A stretch of DNA of 64,000 nt from Catenulispora sp. MAP5-51 (GTDB lineage Bacteria > Actinomycetota > Actinomycetes > Streptomycetales > Catenulisporaceae), in assembly GCF_041261205.1 (NCBI RefSeq), contig NZ_JBGCCH010000002.1, positions 372,001 through 436,000 on the forward strand, read 5' to 3'. How positions within the stretch are numbered: the stretch's first letter is position 1; each line of letters starts with the position of its first letter. The notes below the pieces were generated by a model, which did not search any database, was not told the origin of the DNA, and saw nothing but the letters and a program-made list of their open reading frames with translations. Made by a program: the position numbers and the translations under genes. Shown here piece by piece: positions 8,806-15,828 of the stretch.

Positions 8806-10218
8806 CCTCTCTGACCAGGGCGTCCCTTCATTTTTGGGGCGCCCTGGTCGTTTTCTGGTTGCACTGTTGGTTGCAGTAGGAGCCGGGGGTGCACCCCACA
8901 GTCCTCGGCCCATACGCGCGGCTGCGTCGCGCAGTAGCGGGTTGCTCGCGTGGGCGTAGCGCATGGTCACTCTGAGGTCAGAGTGACCGAGGACGGCCAT
9001 CACGACTCGGACGTCTACGCCGTACTCGACGAGCAGCGTCGCGGCCGTGTGGCGGCCGTCATGGACTCGGACGTCTCGCACATTCGCTTCGCCGAGGATG
9101 TCCTTCCACTCTTCCCAGTCGTCTCGCGGATCGATTGGACTTCCGTCCGGCCGGCTGAAAACGAGATCGCGGTCGTCCCACTCCTTGCCGGCCGCGAATC
9201 GCTCCCGGAGTTGCTCCTTGCGGTGCGCTTCGAGAATGGGAACGAGTTGCGGTGGGAGCGGCACGGTCCGCTTGCTCTTGCCTTTCGGCTCTCGGAAGAC
9301 AAGACCACCGCCGACGCGCTTCGGACAAACCCGGGCGTGTTCTGTGCAGCCGGGCGCGCATGCCTTCGGACAGCCAAGATGGCTCGGCTTCGCGCAATCC
9401 GCCATGCACTTCACCCTGTGCTGGTGTCGCTGACAGCCCTTCGGGCACGGTGCCTTGTGAAGTCGCTCCCCGCATTTGCGCGGATCGTCACAGCCATGGC
9501 GCCAAGTCGTCCGCTGAATCTGCCACCAGATGCGGACCTCCATCGCGTCAAGATCGACGTACTTCCAGCGGAGCCCGATGGCCTCGCCCTGGCGGAGCCC
9601 CAGAGCGAGCCCTACCGACCAGCGAGCACCGTTCGGACGTCCTGCCGCCGCTTCGAGCACATCGCGCGTCTCGTCCTCGCTCAGCGGCTCTATCTCGACC
9701 TCTTTCACCGTCGGTGAGTCCATCAGGGTCGCGATGTTCCGGGCGACGAGGTTCCGCCGCTCGGCAATCTTCAGCGCTCTGGAGATGATCCGATGAACCT
9801 TGAGGATCGTGCTCTCCGCCTTCCCGGCCTCGTGCATCCGCGCGTACAGCGCGTCGAGGTGTTCCGGCTGGAGCTTGTCGAGACGATGCTTCCCGAGACC
9901 GGGAATGATCCACGTCTTCGCCTTCGACCAGTAGTCGTCGTACGACCGCGGTGCGAGGCTTCGCACAGCGATCGTGGTGAGGTACGTGGTGATCCACTGC
10001 TCGACGGTCGGCGCCTTGCCCTTCCCAGGAACGCGGCCGGCGTCCCGCTTCTTCTCTAGGTCATCGATCTTCCGTTGAACCTCGGACGCGGTACGCCCTC
10101 GACGATGCCGCCGGTCCGGTGATCCGTCTGGCTTGACCCCCATCGTGACGTAGCTGTGGAAGTCTCCGTCCGCTCCCTTGTAGATCGTCGGACGGCCGTT
10201 CGGTTGTCGCTTGCTCAC
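8743..10218 (-). CDS. int: Tyrosine recombinase (integrase) of the AICE
   Basis: This 491-residue site-specific recombinase integrates the element at tRNA-Thr. The order is a basic N-terminal arm-binding region (1-65), a SAM-like core-binding domain (about 70-165) and a catalytic domain with R209 (LGLRQGE), H386-x-x-R389 (VHDGRH), H412 (LGHSD) and nucleophile Y421 (MRYAHAS). An unusual insert at 243-298 holds about 11 Cys plus several His and may bind zinc. The C-terminal tail (about 472-491, ending SESNRRPTHYECVALAD) is encoded on the strand opposite the tRNA. Its start overlaps the excisionase stop (10215-10218), so the two are translationally coupled. Confidence 0.96.
   Translation of the reverse strand: MSKRQPNGRPTIYKGADGDFHSYVTMGVKPDGSPDRRHRRGRTASEVQRKIDDLEKKRDAGRVPGKGKAPTVEQWITTYLTTIAVRSLAPRSYDDYWSKAKTWIIPGLGKHRLDKLQPEHLDALYARMHEAGKAESTILKVHRIISRALKIAERRNLVARNIATLMDSPTVKEVEIEPLSEDETRDVLEAAAGRPNGARWSVGLALGLRQGEAIGLRWKYVDLDAMEVRIWWQIQRTTWRHGCDDPRKCGERLHKAPCPKGCQRHQHRVKCMADCAKPSHLGCPKACAPGCTEHARVCPKRVGGGLVFREPKGKSKRTVPLPPQLVPILEAHRKEQLRERFAAGKEWDDRDLVFSRPDGSPIDPRDDWEEWKDILGEANVRDVRVHDGRHTAATLLVEYGVDVRVVMAVLGHSDLRVTMRYAHASNPLLRDAAARMGRGLWGAPPAPTATNSATRKRPGRPKNEGTPWSERSLLSESNRRPTHYECVALAD
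8764..8807. other. attL: left attachment site
   Basis: 8775-8807 is identical to 23093-23125 (33 bp). With one mismatch (G8774 versus C23092) the match extends to 8764-8807 against 23082-23125. The G at 8774 is needed for the tRNA anticodon stem and so is host-derived. Crossover must therefore have happened within 8775-8807. Confidence 0.93.
8813..8856 (+). terminator. Terminator downstream of tRNA-Thr, supplied by the element
   Basis: A 14-bp stem with one G-T pair (8813-8826 with 8836-8849) has a 9-base loop and is followed by GTTTTCT. It lies inside the integrase coding region on the opposite strand. It replaces the original tRNA terminator, which is now at 23131-23165. Confidence 0.8.
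8857..8875 (+). promoter_or_regulatory. Candidate integrase arm-type sites at the left end
   Basis: Two direct GGTTGCA heptamers (8857-8863 and 8869-8875) lie 12 bp apart, start to start, 49 bases inside the left core. The same pair with the same spacing occurs near the right core (22933-22951). This matches the layout of arm-type binding sites of tyrosine integrases. Confidence 0.5.
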
Positions 10219-10424
10219 TGGTCCTCCTCCTTGCCTCTGAGTCGGTCGATGTACGCACGCAGTTCGTCGGCGGGGATCTTGCGGCTCCTGCCGATGTGAA
10301 TGGAGTCGATCTCGCCTGAGTCGAGGAGTTCATAGATCTTGGTCCTACTGATGCGGAGGGCTGACGCGGCTTCGTAGATCGTGTAGACGAGTGGTTCAGT
10401 GCTGCTCGTGTTCGTGAGTGCCAC
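10215..10424 (-). CDS. xis: Excisionase / MerR-like HTH_17 protein
   Basis: The 69-residue protein is a winged-helix HTH_17 domain (VYTIYEAASALRISRTKIYEL, then IGRSRKIPADELRAYID). It is of the type that acts as excisionase beside AICE integrases, bending att DNA to favour excision. The GTG start at 10424 sits directly against a purine run AAGGGAG, which is too close for an ideal ribosome site, so the start is somewhat uncertain. Its stop overlaps the integrase start by 4 bases. The upstream gap carries large GGACGTCC-containing inverted repeats that may control it. Confidence 0.88.
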   Translation of the reverse strand: MALTNTSSTEPLVYTIYEAASALRISRTKIYELLDSGEIDSIHIGRSRKIPADELRAYIDRLRGKEEDQ

Positions 10425-10455
10425 CTCCCTTCGAGAGTTGGCCCGAACGTCAGGT

Positions 10456-10538
10456 CGTCCGCGCGGACGTCCGTCCGTCGTCCGTCCGCGCGCTGAAATG
10501 CGCAGACACGCGCGAGGCTCCGGACGTCCGCGCGGACG
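10456..10538. promoter_or_regulatory. 18-bp perfect inverted repeat upstream of xis-int
   Basis: CGTCCGCGCGGACGTCCG at 10456-10473 is the exact reverse complement of 10521-10538, with 47 bases between the arms. Each arm itself contains two palindromes, GTCCGCGCGGAC and CGGACGTCCG. The 121-bp gap between tra and xis holds little else. Operator, origin-like site or transfer locus are all possible. Confidence 0.6.
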
Positions 10539-10545
10539 CGGACGT

Positions 10546-12336
10546 TCAGGCGGCCGGATGCTGACGGTTGGGTTCGGTCGCGCGCCAGCGGCCCCGGGAG
10601 ACCTGTACGGCGCGGTTCGCGTTCGCGTGGTTCTGGAGGCGGTCGTAGATCCATGTGCGACCCATTCCGGTGATCATCATGAGTTCGGGAACCGAGTGAC
10701 CTTCGTCAGGCGACTCAGAGAGAGCGGCCCACAGCGTCGATTCGGGGTCGGTGGACTCGTCGACGAGTTCGGCGTCAACAACCTCGCTGGCATCGTCGAG
10801 CGGCGCGCCGAGATCGTTCGCGGACGGCCCGTCCAGTGACGGCCGTATCGGGGCACAGCGAGCCGCTTCGCGGCGTACATCGTCATCTATGAGGAGGTAG
10901 GCACGAGCCCGCTTCGGCTGGTCGTGACCTTCGGCAGAGATCAGGAACTTACCTGGCGCGTCGAGGGTGTGAGCGAGCCAGCCGGCCGCAAGCATGCCCT
11001 GTCCGAGGATCAGATCCGCATCCCGACGCTCGCGCACACGGAGACAGATCCGGACGTCCATCTGGGAACGGACGGCGCCGTTGCCCATCGCTTGCTGCGT
11101 TGGCCGCTGCGTCGCGGCGAGCAGGGTCGCGGCGACGGCTCGCCCACGTCGGGCGAGAGAATCGGCCGCTTCGGCGGCGCCAGGCGCGTTCTCGACGAGT
11201 TCGGCGTACTCGTCCACGACGATGACGAGCGCGGGATTCTCCGGTGACGGCTCCCAGACTCGCGCGAAGCCGTGGCCCATCGCCTGAGCACGCGCCTCGA
11301 CGACGCGCACGGCGTCTCGCAGCATCGCGGCGGCTTCGGCCGGCGTCGTGGCGAGCCGGTCAAGGCACGACGCCCAAGGCCGTAGCTCCATCCCGCCTTT
11401 GAGGTCGATTCCCCAGAGCACGACGTCAGGGCAGGCGGCGAGGTTGGCCAGAATGACGTTGAGGACACCACTCTTGCCGGAGCCGACGACGCCACCGACG
11501 AGCCCGTTCCGTCGCAGGACTGACACTTGAACCGGAGAACCGTCTTCGAAGACCCCGAGGGTGATCAGATCCGAGACACTTCGGACGGACGGACCGGACC
11601 AGGGGACCGGTTTCGCATGTGGGTCAGTGGCGAGCACTTGCACGATGCACCGGCCCGCGTGCGCCGGATCAGCCTCGACCCGGACGGCACCAGCACGCGT
11701 CCCAAGCCCGGACTCGATCGCGGGGATGTGGGCCACCACATCGGCGGCTGTCTGTCCCGGTCGCAGTGAGATCCGAGCGCGCCAACCCCAGAAGTCCACA
11801 ACCGCGGACAGGATGCGGGAACCAGGCAGCCCTACGGCATCGGCCACGTCGGGCCACGCCCGGATGCTCCGGTCTACAGCGACACGCATGCGGCGACGCC
11901 GATGCGTCCACCAGGGCAGCGCGGCGACGAGAGCGCAGACTCCGAGGGTTGTCGGCATCGGGTCCTGCCACGGACCGACCCTCGTTGCGGCAGCGAGCCA
12001 GAAGCCTGCGAACGCGCTCGCGGCTCCGCCATACACGCGCTCGCTGCGCCGGTCGAGCCGGAACGGGATGCCTGTCGTCACGACGACCACGACAAGGACG
12101 ACGGTCGCCCCGGCGATGTACGGCCACCACGCGGGATGCTTCACGTGAATGACCGCAGCGGCGAGAAACAACATGACGGACGAGGTGAACGGCGCGAGTT
12201 CAGACCGGTAGCGGAACAGGAGCCGCCCGATCGTCGAAACCACGTCATCGAGCACACCGCCATCGGCGACGATCATCAACGGTGCCGCGTTGCGGTCATG
12301 TCCCTGGCGATGACGACGACCGTAAGCCCTTCTCAT
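10546..12336 (-). CDS. FtsK/SpoIIIE-type conjugative DNA translocase (TraSA/TraB-like)
   Basis: This 596-residue protein hexamerises at the septum to pump double-stranded element DNA into a recipient. The N-terminal part has membrane spans (SSVMLFLAAAVIHV, YIAGATVVLVVVVVTTGI, and ASAFAGFWLAAATRV with TTLGVCALVAALPWW). The motor domain has Walker A GGVVGSGKSGVLN and Walker B ALVIVVDEYAELV. ATQRPTQQAMGNGAVRSQMDVR is typical of Tra/FtsK. The C-terminus (SPDEGHSVPELMMITGMGRTW) looks like the winged helix that recognises clt repeats. Its start overlaps the upstream 106-aa gene by 4 bases. Confidence 0.93.
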   Translation of the reverse strand: MRRAYGRRHRQGHDRNAAPLMIVADGGVLDDVVSTIGRLLFRYRSELAPFTSSVMLFLAAAVIHVKHPAWWPYIAGATVVLVVVVVTTGIPFRLDRRSERVYGGAASAFAGFWLAAATRVGPWQDPMPTTLGVCALVAALPWWTHRRRRMRVAVDRSIRAWPDVADAVGLPGSRILSAVVDFWGWRARISLRPGQTAADVVAHIPAIESGLGTRAGAVRVEADPAHAGRCIVQVLATDPHAKPVPWSGPSVRSVSDLITLGVFEDGSPVQVSVLRRNGLVGGVVGSGKSGVLNVILANLAACPDVVLWGIDLKGGMELRPWASCLDRLATTPAEAAAMLRDAVRVVEARAQAMGHGFARVWEPSPENPALVIVVDEYAELVENAPGAAEAADSLARRGRAVAATLLAATQRPTQQAMGNGAVRSQMDVRICLRVRERRDADLILGQGMLAAGWLAHTLDAPGKFLISAEGHDQPKRARAYLLIDDDVRREAARCAPIRPSLDGPSANDLGAPLDDASEVVDAELVDESTDPESTLWAALSESPDEGHSVPELMMITGMGRTWIYDRLQNHANANRAVQVSRGRWRATEPNRQHPAA

Positions 12337-12653
12337 CGCCGGCCTCCCGGTTCGTCGGGCGAGCCATCGGCCGGCTGATGCTCAGCTACCTCGTCGCGCA
12401 GGTACACCAGGGGATCAGGCTCGTTGTCGTCGAGTGCGGCGAGCGTGGCGCGTCCGGCGGCGAGCAGGTTGGCGGTGTCGGTCCGGGCGCACGTCAGCAG
12501 CGTCAGGGCGCGGTCAAGTTCGGCGAGCAGGACGGGGATGTCTGCAATCGCGGTCCACATCGCGGTAGGCGTGCGGTACCGCAGGGCCGTGCGGAAGTGA
12601 GTACGGACTGCCTCCTGGTCGAGGGTCGGGAGTGGTGCTTGCTGGTTGTTCAT
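12333..12653 (-). CDS. Small helical protein of the tra operon, unknown function
   Basis: This 106-residue protein is predicted largely helical, Ala/Leu-rich in the middle (IPVLLAELDRALTLLTCARTD) and acidic and Pro-rich at the end. No membrane span or known domain is recognised. It overlaps tra (12333-12336) and the DUF2637 gene (12650-12653) by ATGA, so it is translated as part of the transfer operon. Its position between spd and tra genes suggests a transfer or spread accessory; this rests on context alone. Confidence 0.75.
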   Translation of the reverse strand: MNNQQAPLPTLDQEAVRTHFRTALRYRTPTAMWTAIADIPVLLAELDRALTLLTCARTDTANLLAAGRATLAALDDNEPDPLVYLRDEVAEHQPADGSPDEPGGRR

Positions 12654-13438
12654 ACGGTGATCTGCGCCTCCTCTCGGTTGGTACTTTCAGATTCGATCTC
12701 GGGGCGAGCGTCCCCGGACTCCGTGCGGTCAGCGGCCAGCTGGCGACGGAGTTCGGTCGCGCGTGGTCCGGCGATACTCAGGGCCACGCGGAGCGCGTCG
12801 CGGGTGATGGGACGGCCGTTGTGCGCCGCGCGGTACTTCGCGTCTGCCTCACGCGCAGCAGCCATGACTTCGTCCTCGGTCCGGAACTTCGAGCGCCGCC
12901 GCGCGCCGTTCCGAGGACGAGCTTTATGACGTGGATCGGGTCCGTCCTCCGGTCCGTCCTCGTCGGTATCCCGCGTCTGCTCGGACTCCTCACGCGGACC
13001 GGACTTAGTACCGTCCTCGTCATCGACGAGAGTCCGAAGCGCATGAAGGTGCGCCGTGAGTCCGAGGACGGCGGCCGGTACGGCCCCGACGAGGACGACG
13101 ACCGGGAACGTGACACGGACGAGTCCGAGCGTCGCGGCGTGGTACGTCGCGTTCCCCGCGATGCTCGTGGCTATGGCGCCCACCGCGTTCGCTCGCGCAA
13201 AGCGTCGCGCTCGCCTCGATCGCGTCGTCGTGGCGAGCCAGACGCGAGCCGAGGTCATCGCGTACGTGTCGAGCGTGACCGGGAGCAGCCACGCGAGCCG
13301 CGTGGGCCAGCCGGCGTCAACAGCCAGCCCACGCAGACCGGTGAAACTCGCCACGGCCGCCGTGACAGCGGTCACCGCGATACCGGCGACTACCCATGGG
13401 TCACGGGCCGGCCGGTTCACGGTGGTGGCAACGGGCAT
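12650..13438 (-). CDS. DUF2637/SpdB-like membrane spread protein
   Basis: The 262-residue protein has four N-terminal membrane spans (WVVAGIAVTAVTAAVASFTGL, LAWLLPVTLDTYAMTSARVWL, ANAVGAIATSIAGNATYHAA, VVVLVGAVPAAVLGLTAHLH). A long charged cytoplasmic tail rich in Arg, Glu and Asp follows, and includes a helix (EVMAAAREADAKYRAA) and an HTH-like part. DUF2637 proteins are the SpdB class that helps spread conjugative DNA along recipient hyphae. It sits between the 64-aa membrane protein (12-bp gap) and the 106-aa protein. Confidence 0.88.
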   Translation of the reverse strand: MPVATTVNRPARDPWVVAGIAVTAVTAAVASFTGLRGLAVDAGWPTRLAWLLPVTLDTYAMTSARVWLATTTRSRRARRFARANAVGAIATSIAGNATYHAATLGLVRVTFPVVVLVGAVPAAVLGLTAHLHALRTLVDDEDGTKSGPREESEQTRDTDEDGPEDGPDPRHKARPRNGARRRSKFRTEDEVMAAAREADAKYRAAHNGRPITRDALRVALSIAGPRATELRRQLAADRTESGDARPEIESESTNREEAQITV

Positions 13439-13450
13439 TGGTGTGCCTCC

Positions 13451-13645
13451 TCAGAAGTGAAGTCGAGACAGGAAGCTCGCGACGCCGCGAAGCGCGTTCG
13501 CGATGTGCGGGCCGACCGTGGACGAGGAGAGGTAGAACCCGAACAGAGCGCAGATGAGGATGTGCCAGGCCTGCACTCCCGCGTACCGCCAGAGCAGCCA
13601 CACGAGGACTCCCAGCAGCACCGCGGCTGACAGAGAAACGGCCAT
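13451..13645 (-). CDS. Small two-span membrane protein (Spd-like)
   Basis: This 64-residue protein is almost entirely hydrophobic. Segments AAVLLGVLVWLLWRY and AWHILICALFGFYLSSS form two spans, followed by a short basic amphipathic tail. Tiny membrane proteins in this place are typical of spread (spd) genes in AICEs and Streptomyces plasmids. It is separated by only 3 bases from the upstream zinc-ribbon gene, in the same operon. Confidence 0.8.
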   Translation of the reverse strand: MAVSLSAAVLLGVLVWLLWRYAGVQAWHILICALFGFYLSSSTVGPHIANALRGVASFLSRLHF

Positions 13646-13648
13646 CGT

Positions 13649-13828
13649 TCACCTCCCGTCGTCTCGGTGGGTTCGCGCGTGGCGCGGGTGGTTCCGGCGC
13701 CCCTCAGTGCGGCGCCACCAACGGACGCGCGCACGGCACTTCGGGCACAGCGTGTTGTCGTCGTCCTCGCGCATCGAGGCACCACACGCGCACTTCCGTC
13801 CCTCGTCAGTGGCCTTGTAGACGATCAC
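13649..13828 (-). CDS. Small zinc-ribbon protein, first gene of the tra operon
   Basis: The 59-residue protein has two Cys pairs, KCACGAS (C-x-C) and LCPKCRAR (C-x-x-C), spaced 12 residues, consistent with one zinc knuckle. A strongly basic, His/Arg-rich tail follows. GTG 13828 is chosen because AGGAG lies 7 bases before it; the longer frame to 13903 would translate through the promoter palindrome. It may bind nucleic acid. As the promoter-proximal gene of the transfer operon it could be regulatory, but this is inference. Confidence 0.72.
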   Translation of the reverse strand: MIVYKATDEGRKCACGASMREDDDNTLCPKCRARVRWWRRTEGRRNHPRHARTHRDDGR

Positions 13829-13871
13829 GGCATGACTCCTCTCTCTTTGGGAGCCGCACCGCTCGAACCCT

Positions 13872-13900
13872 AACTTGCACATGTACAGCATGTGCAAGTT
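13872..13900. promoter_or_regulatory. Palindromic operator of the transfer operon
   Basis: AACTTGCACATG (13872-13883) and CATGTGCAAGTT (13889-13900) form a perfect 12-bp inverted repeat with a 5-bp spacer. It ends 44 bases before the zinc-ribbon start. On the minus strand it contains TTGCAC and is followed at once by TAGGGT, so it overlaps a plausible -35/-10 region. The element-encoded GntR protein is the most likely ligand, by analogy with KorSA/TraR repressors. Confidence 0.68.
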
Positions 13901-14086
13901 CAAGATGCCCTCGTACCCAACTCGGAGTCAAGGAGAGGGAGGTTTTCGAGCGGTCCGGCTCGTCGAGTCCGACGCTGTGTGCGCCGGTGAGAAGTACGAT
14001 GCCGCTGAATCAGGGGACGTCATCAGTACGTACTCGGCCAACCGGCGGACGTCCTGGTGAAGAGGGGAACATGGCTGGACGTGTGC

Positions 14087-14115
14087 GAGACGTCTCCCCT
14101 ATCGTTGGGACGTCC
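14087..14115. promoter_or_regulatory. GACGTC boxes before the first XRE gene
   Basis: GAGACGTCTC (14087-14096) and GGGACGTCC (14107-14115) are two palindromic boxes about 20 bp apart, followed 29 bases later by ATG 14144. Further single boxes are at 14047-14054 and 14015-14021. Similar tandem boxes precede the HD gene and the second XRE gene. Confidence 0.45.
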
Positions 14116-14143
14116 TGCGGTAGCCCAAACACCCTGGGTGATG

Positions 14144-14887
14144 ATGCCAAACGAACGACTGCGCGCCGCCCTCCTCGAACGCGGCCTCACACCAGAGAGT
14201 TTGGCCGCTCAGATCGAAGTCGATGCGAAGACGATCGAGCGTTGGATCACGAAGGACAGGACTCCATACCGCAGGCATCGCTACGCCACGGCAGCGGCAC
14301 TCGGCATAGAGGAGAGCTACCTCTGGCCTGACGCGCTATCGCCAGTGCAGGCTGCCGGCGTCTCCGAGAGCGAGATCGTCAACGTCTATCCGCACCGCTG
14401 GACCGTCCCCCGTGACGACTGGTTGCGGCTCTTCGCGGCAGCCGAAGAGGACATCGACATCCTTGTCTACGCAGCGCTGTTCCTCGCTGAGGACTCTGGG
14501 ATAGTCCGAACACTGGCGGGCAAGGCGGCTGACGGAGTGAGGGTGCGTCTCCTCCTAGGCGATCCAGACAGCGACGCCATCGCGCTACGCGGCAAAGAGG
14601 AACGAGTCGACGGCTCCGTAGCACCGCGCATCCGCAACGTCATGACACTGTTTGCGCCGCTTATTGCCGTGGATGGAGTGCAGGTACGCCTCCACAGCAC
14701 GCCTCTCTACAACTCCATCTTCCGCGCAGACGACGACCTAATGGTCAACCCACAGATTTATGGCACGGCAGCCAGCAACGCTCCCGTTCTGAGACTCCGT
14801 AGAGTCGCCGGCGGGAGCCTAGTCGCCGCCTACATGGAGTCCTTCGAGCGTGTCTGGGACCAAGCGCGGCCATTCGAACAGGAGTAG
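14144..14887 (+). CDS. XRE-family HTH regulator with C-terminal PLD-like (DUF5919-type) domain
   Basis: This protein of about 247 residues has an N-terminal HTH (about 5-55, LAAQIEVDAKTIERWITK). The C-terminal domain has VRVRLLLGDPD and LHSTPLYNSIFRADDDLMVNP, which align with a degenerate phospholipase-D HKD motif in which the lysine is replaced. Such proteins are usually placed near NUDIX genes in actinomycetes, and one follows here by 4 bases. The start is chosen by alignment to the paralogue at 17591. Probable role: transcriptional control of the element in response to an unknown ligand; catalytic PLD activity is unlikely. Confidence 0.82.
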   Translation: MPNERLRAALLERGLTPESLAAQIEVDAKTIERWITKDRTPYRRHRYATAAALGIEESYLWPDALSPVQAAGVSESEIVNVYPHRWTVPRDDWLRLFAAAEEDIDILVYAALFLAEDSGIVRTLAGKAADGVRVRLLLGDPDSDAIALRGKEERVDGSVAPRIRNVMTLFAPLIAVDGVQVRLHSTPLYNSIFRADDDLMVNPQIYGTAASNAPVLRLRRVAGGSLVAAYMESFERVWDQARPFEQE

Positions 14888-14891
14888 CGCC

Positions 14892-15368
14892 ATGGGTCGC
14901 CGAATCGACTACTACGACGATCCCGCCGCTCCGCCGGCGAACAGCATCGTGCCAGCCGCCAATGTGATCGTGATCGACGCCGAACAGCGCATCTTGATGA
15001 TCAAGCGCTCGGACAACGACAACTGGGCCGTGCCCGGTGGCGGCCTGGACCTCGGGGAGTCTCTCCTTGAGACCGCAGTCCGCGAGGTTCGCGAGGAGAC
15101 CGGCATCGAATGCGAGGTCACGGGCCTCGTCGGCATCTTCACCGACCCGAAGCACCTCATCCACTACACGAGCAACGACGAGGTACGGCAGGAGTTCTCG
15201 GTCGTCTTCACGGCTCGCCCACTCGGCGGGGAACCCACGCCGAGCAGCGAGTCACGCGAGGTTCGCTGGGTTGAACGCGATCGCGTCTCCTCGCTCCCCA
15301 TGGATCGGTCGATGCGGATGCGAGTCGAGCAGTACCTCAACGGGGACGGAAGTCCCCACCTTGGGTAG
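14892..15368 (+). CDS. NUDIX hydrolase
   Basis: The 158-residue protein has a perfect NUDIX box (GX5EX7REUXEEXGU) within GGLDLGESLLETAVREVREE, continuing TGIE. The N-terminus (PAANVIVIDAEQRILMIKRS) is the usual first strand pair. The start ATG 14892 has AGGAG 7 bases upstream, within the end of the XRE gene. NUDIX genes are a recurrent AICE component beside pra/kor-type regulators; the nucleotide substrate is unknown. It is translationally coupled to the next membrane-protein gene. Confidence 0.92.
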   Translation: MGRRIDYYDDPAAPPANSIVPAANVIVIDAEQRILMIKRSDNDNWAVPGGGLDLGESLLETAVREVREETGIECEVTGLVGIFTDPKHLIHYTSNDEVRQEFSVVFTARPLGGEPTPSSESREVRWVERDRVSSLPMDRSMRMRVEQYLNGDGSPHLG

Positions 15369-15828
15369 CGATTGGCTGAACACCGCAGCCAACGTCTTTC
15401 AGTCAGTCGGCACGGTTGGAGCGTTCGTCACAGGGTTCGTGCTACTCCGTCGCGAGCACAAGCGCGAAGCGGAACGCTCCGAGGACGCGCGGCGGGCGCA
15501 AGCCGCGAGCGTCAGCGCATGGGTCGAGCTCTCACTTCGTCCCAGCGGCGAGCAAGTGCTCAACCTGCTGGTTCACAACGCTTCGGACATGCCCATATAC
15601 GAGGTCGAGCTCCCGCTGCCAGCTCCGGTCGGCGAGGAGGCGGGAACCGAGTTCATCGGCCTCGTACCGCCAGGCCGGACCGTCAGCAGACCCGCCCCAC
15701 GCGAGTGGCTTAAGTCCTATAGCGAGCCTGAACCGCTGGAAATCGAGTTCCTCGACAGCGCCGGCCGGCAGTGGCGCAGGAACGAGCAGGGAACGTTGGT
15801 GCGTCGAGGCGGTCAGCTCAGCGCGTAG
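15361..15828 (+). CDS. Small membrane-anchored protein coupled to NUDIX
   Basis: A protein of about 155 residues begins at a TTG (15361) that overlaps the NUDIX stop. GGGACGGAAG upstream could serve as ribosome site. One N-terminal span (NVFQSVGTVGAFVTGFVLL) is followed by a basic stop-transfer (RREHKREAERSED) and a cytoplasmic beta-rich domain (VLNLLVHNASDMPIYEVELP, PPGRTVSRPAP, LEIEFLDSAGRQWRR), resembling actinobacterial proteins of unknown function. The 3' end overlaps the convergent HD gene by 11 bases. The start codon is the weak point. Confidence 0.7.
   Translation: MGSDWLNTAANVFQSVGTVGAFVTGFVLLRREHKREAERSEDARRAQAASVSAWVELSLRPSGEQVLNLLVHNASDMPIYEVELPLPAPVGEEAGTEFIGLVPPGRTVSRPAPREWLKSYSEPEPLEIEFLDSAGRQWRRNEQGTLVRRGGQLSA

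Larger units (their letters stand above)
13829..14143. other. Divergent control region of the AICE, no gene
   Basis: This 315-bp gap separates the leftward transfer operon from the rightward XRE gene. It holds the 12-bp-arm palindrome at 13872-13900, on the tra side, and GACGTC boxes at 14015-14021 and 14047-14115, on the XRE side. A frame entering from 14057 is open but is judged to be leader sequence, because alignment to the paralogue places the protein start at 14144. Confidence 0.7.
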
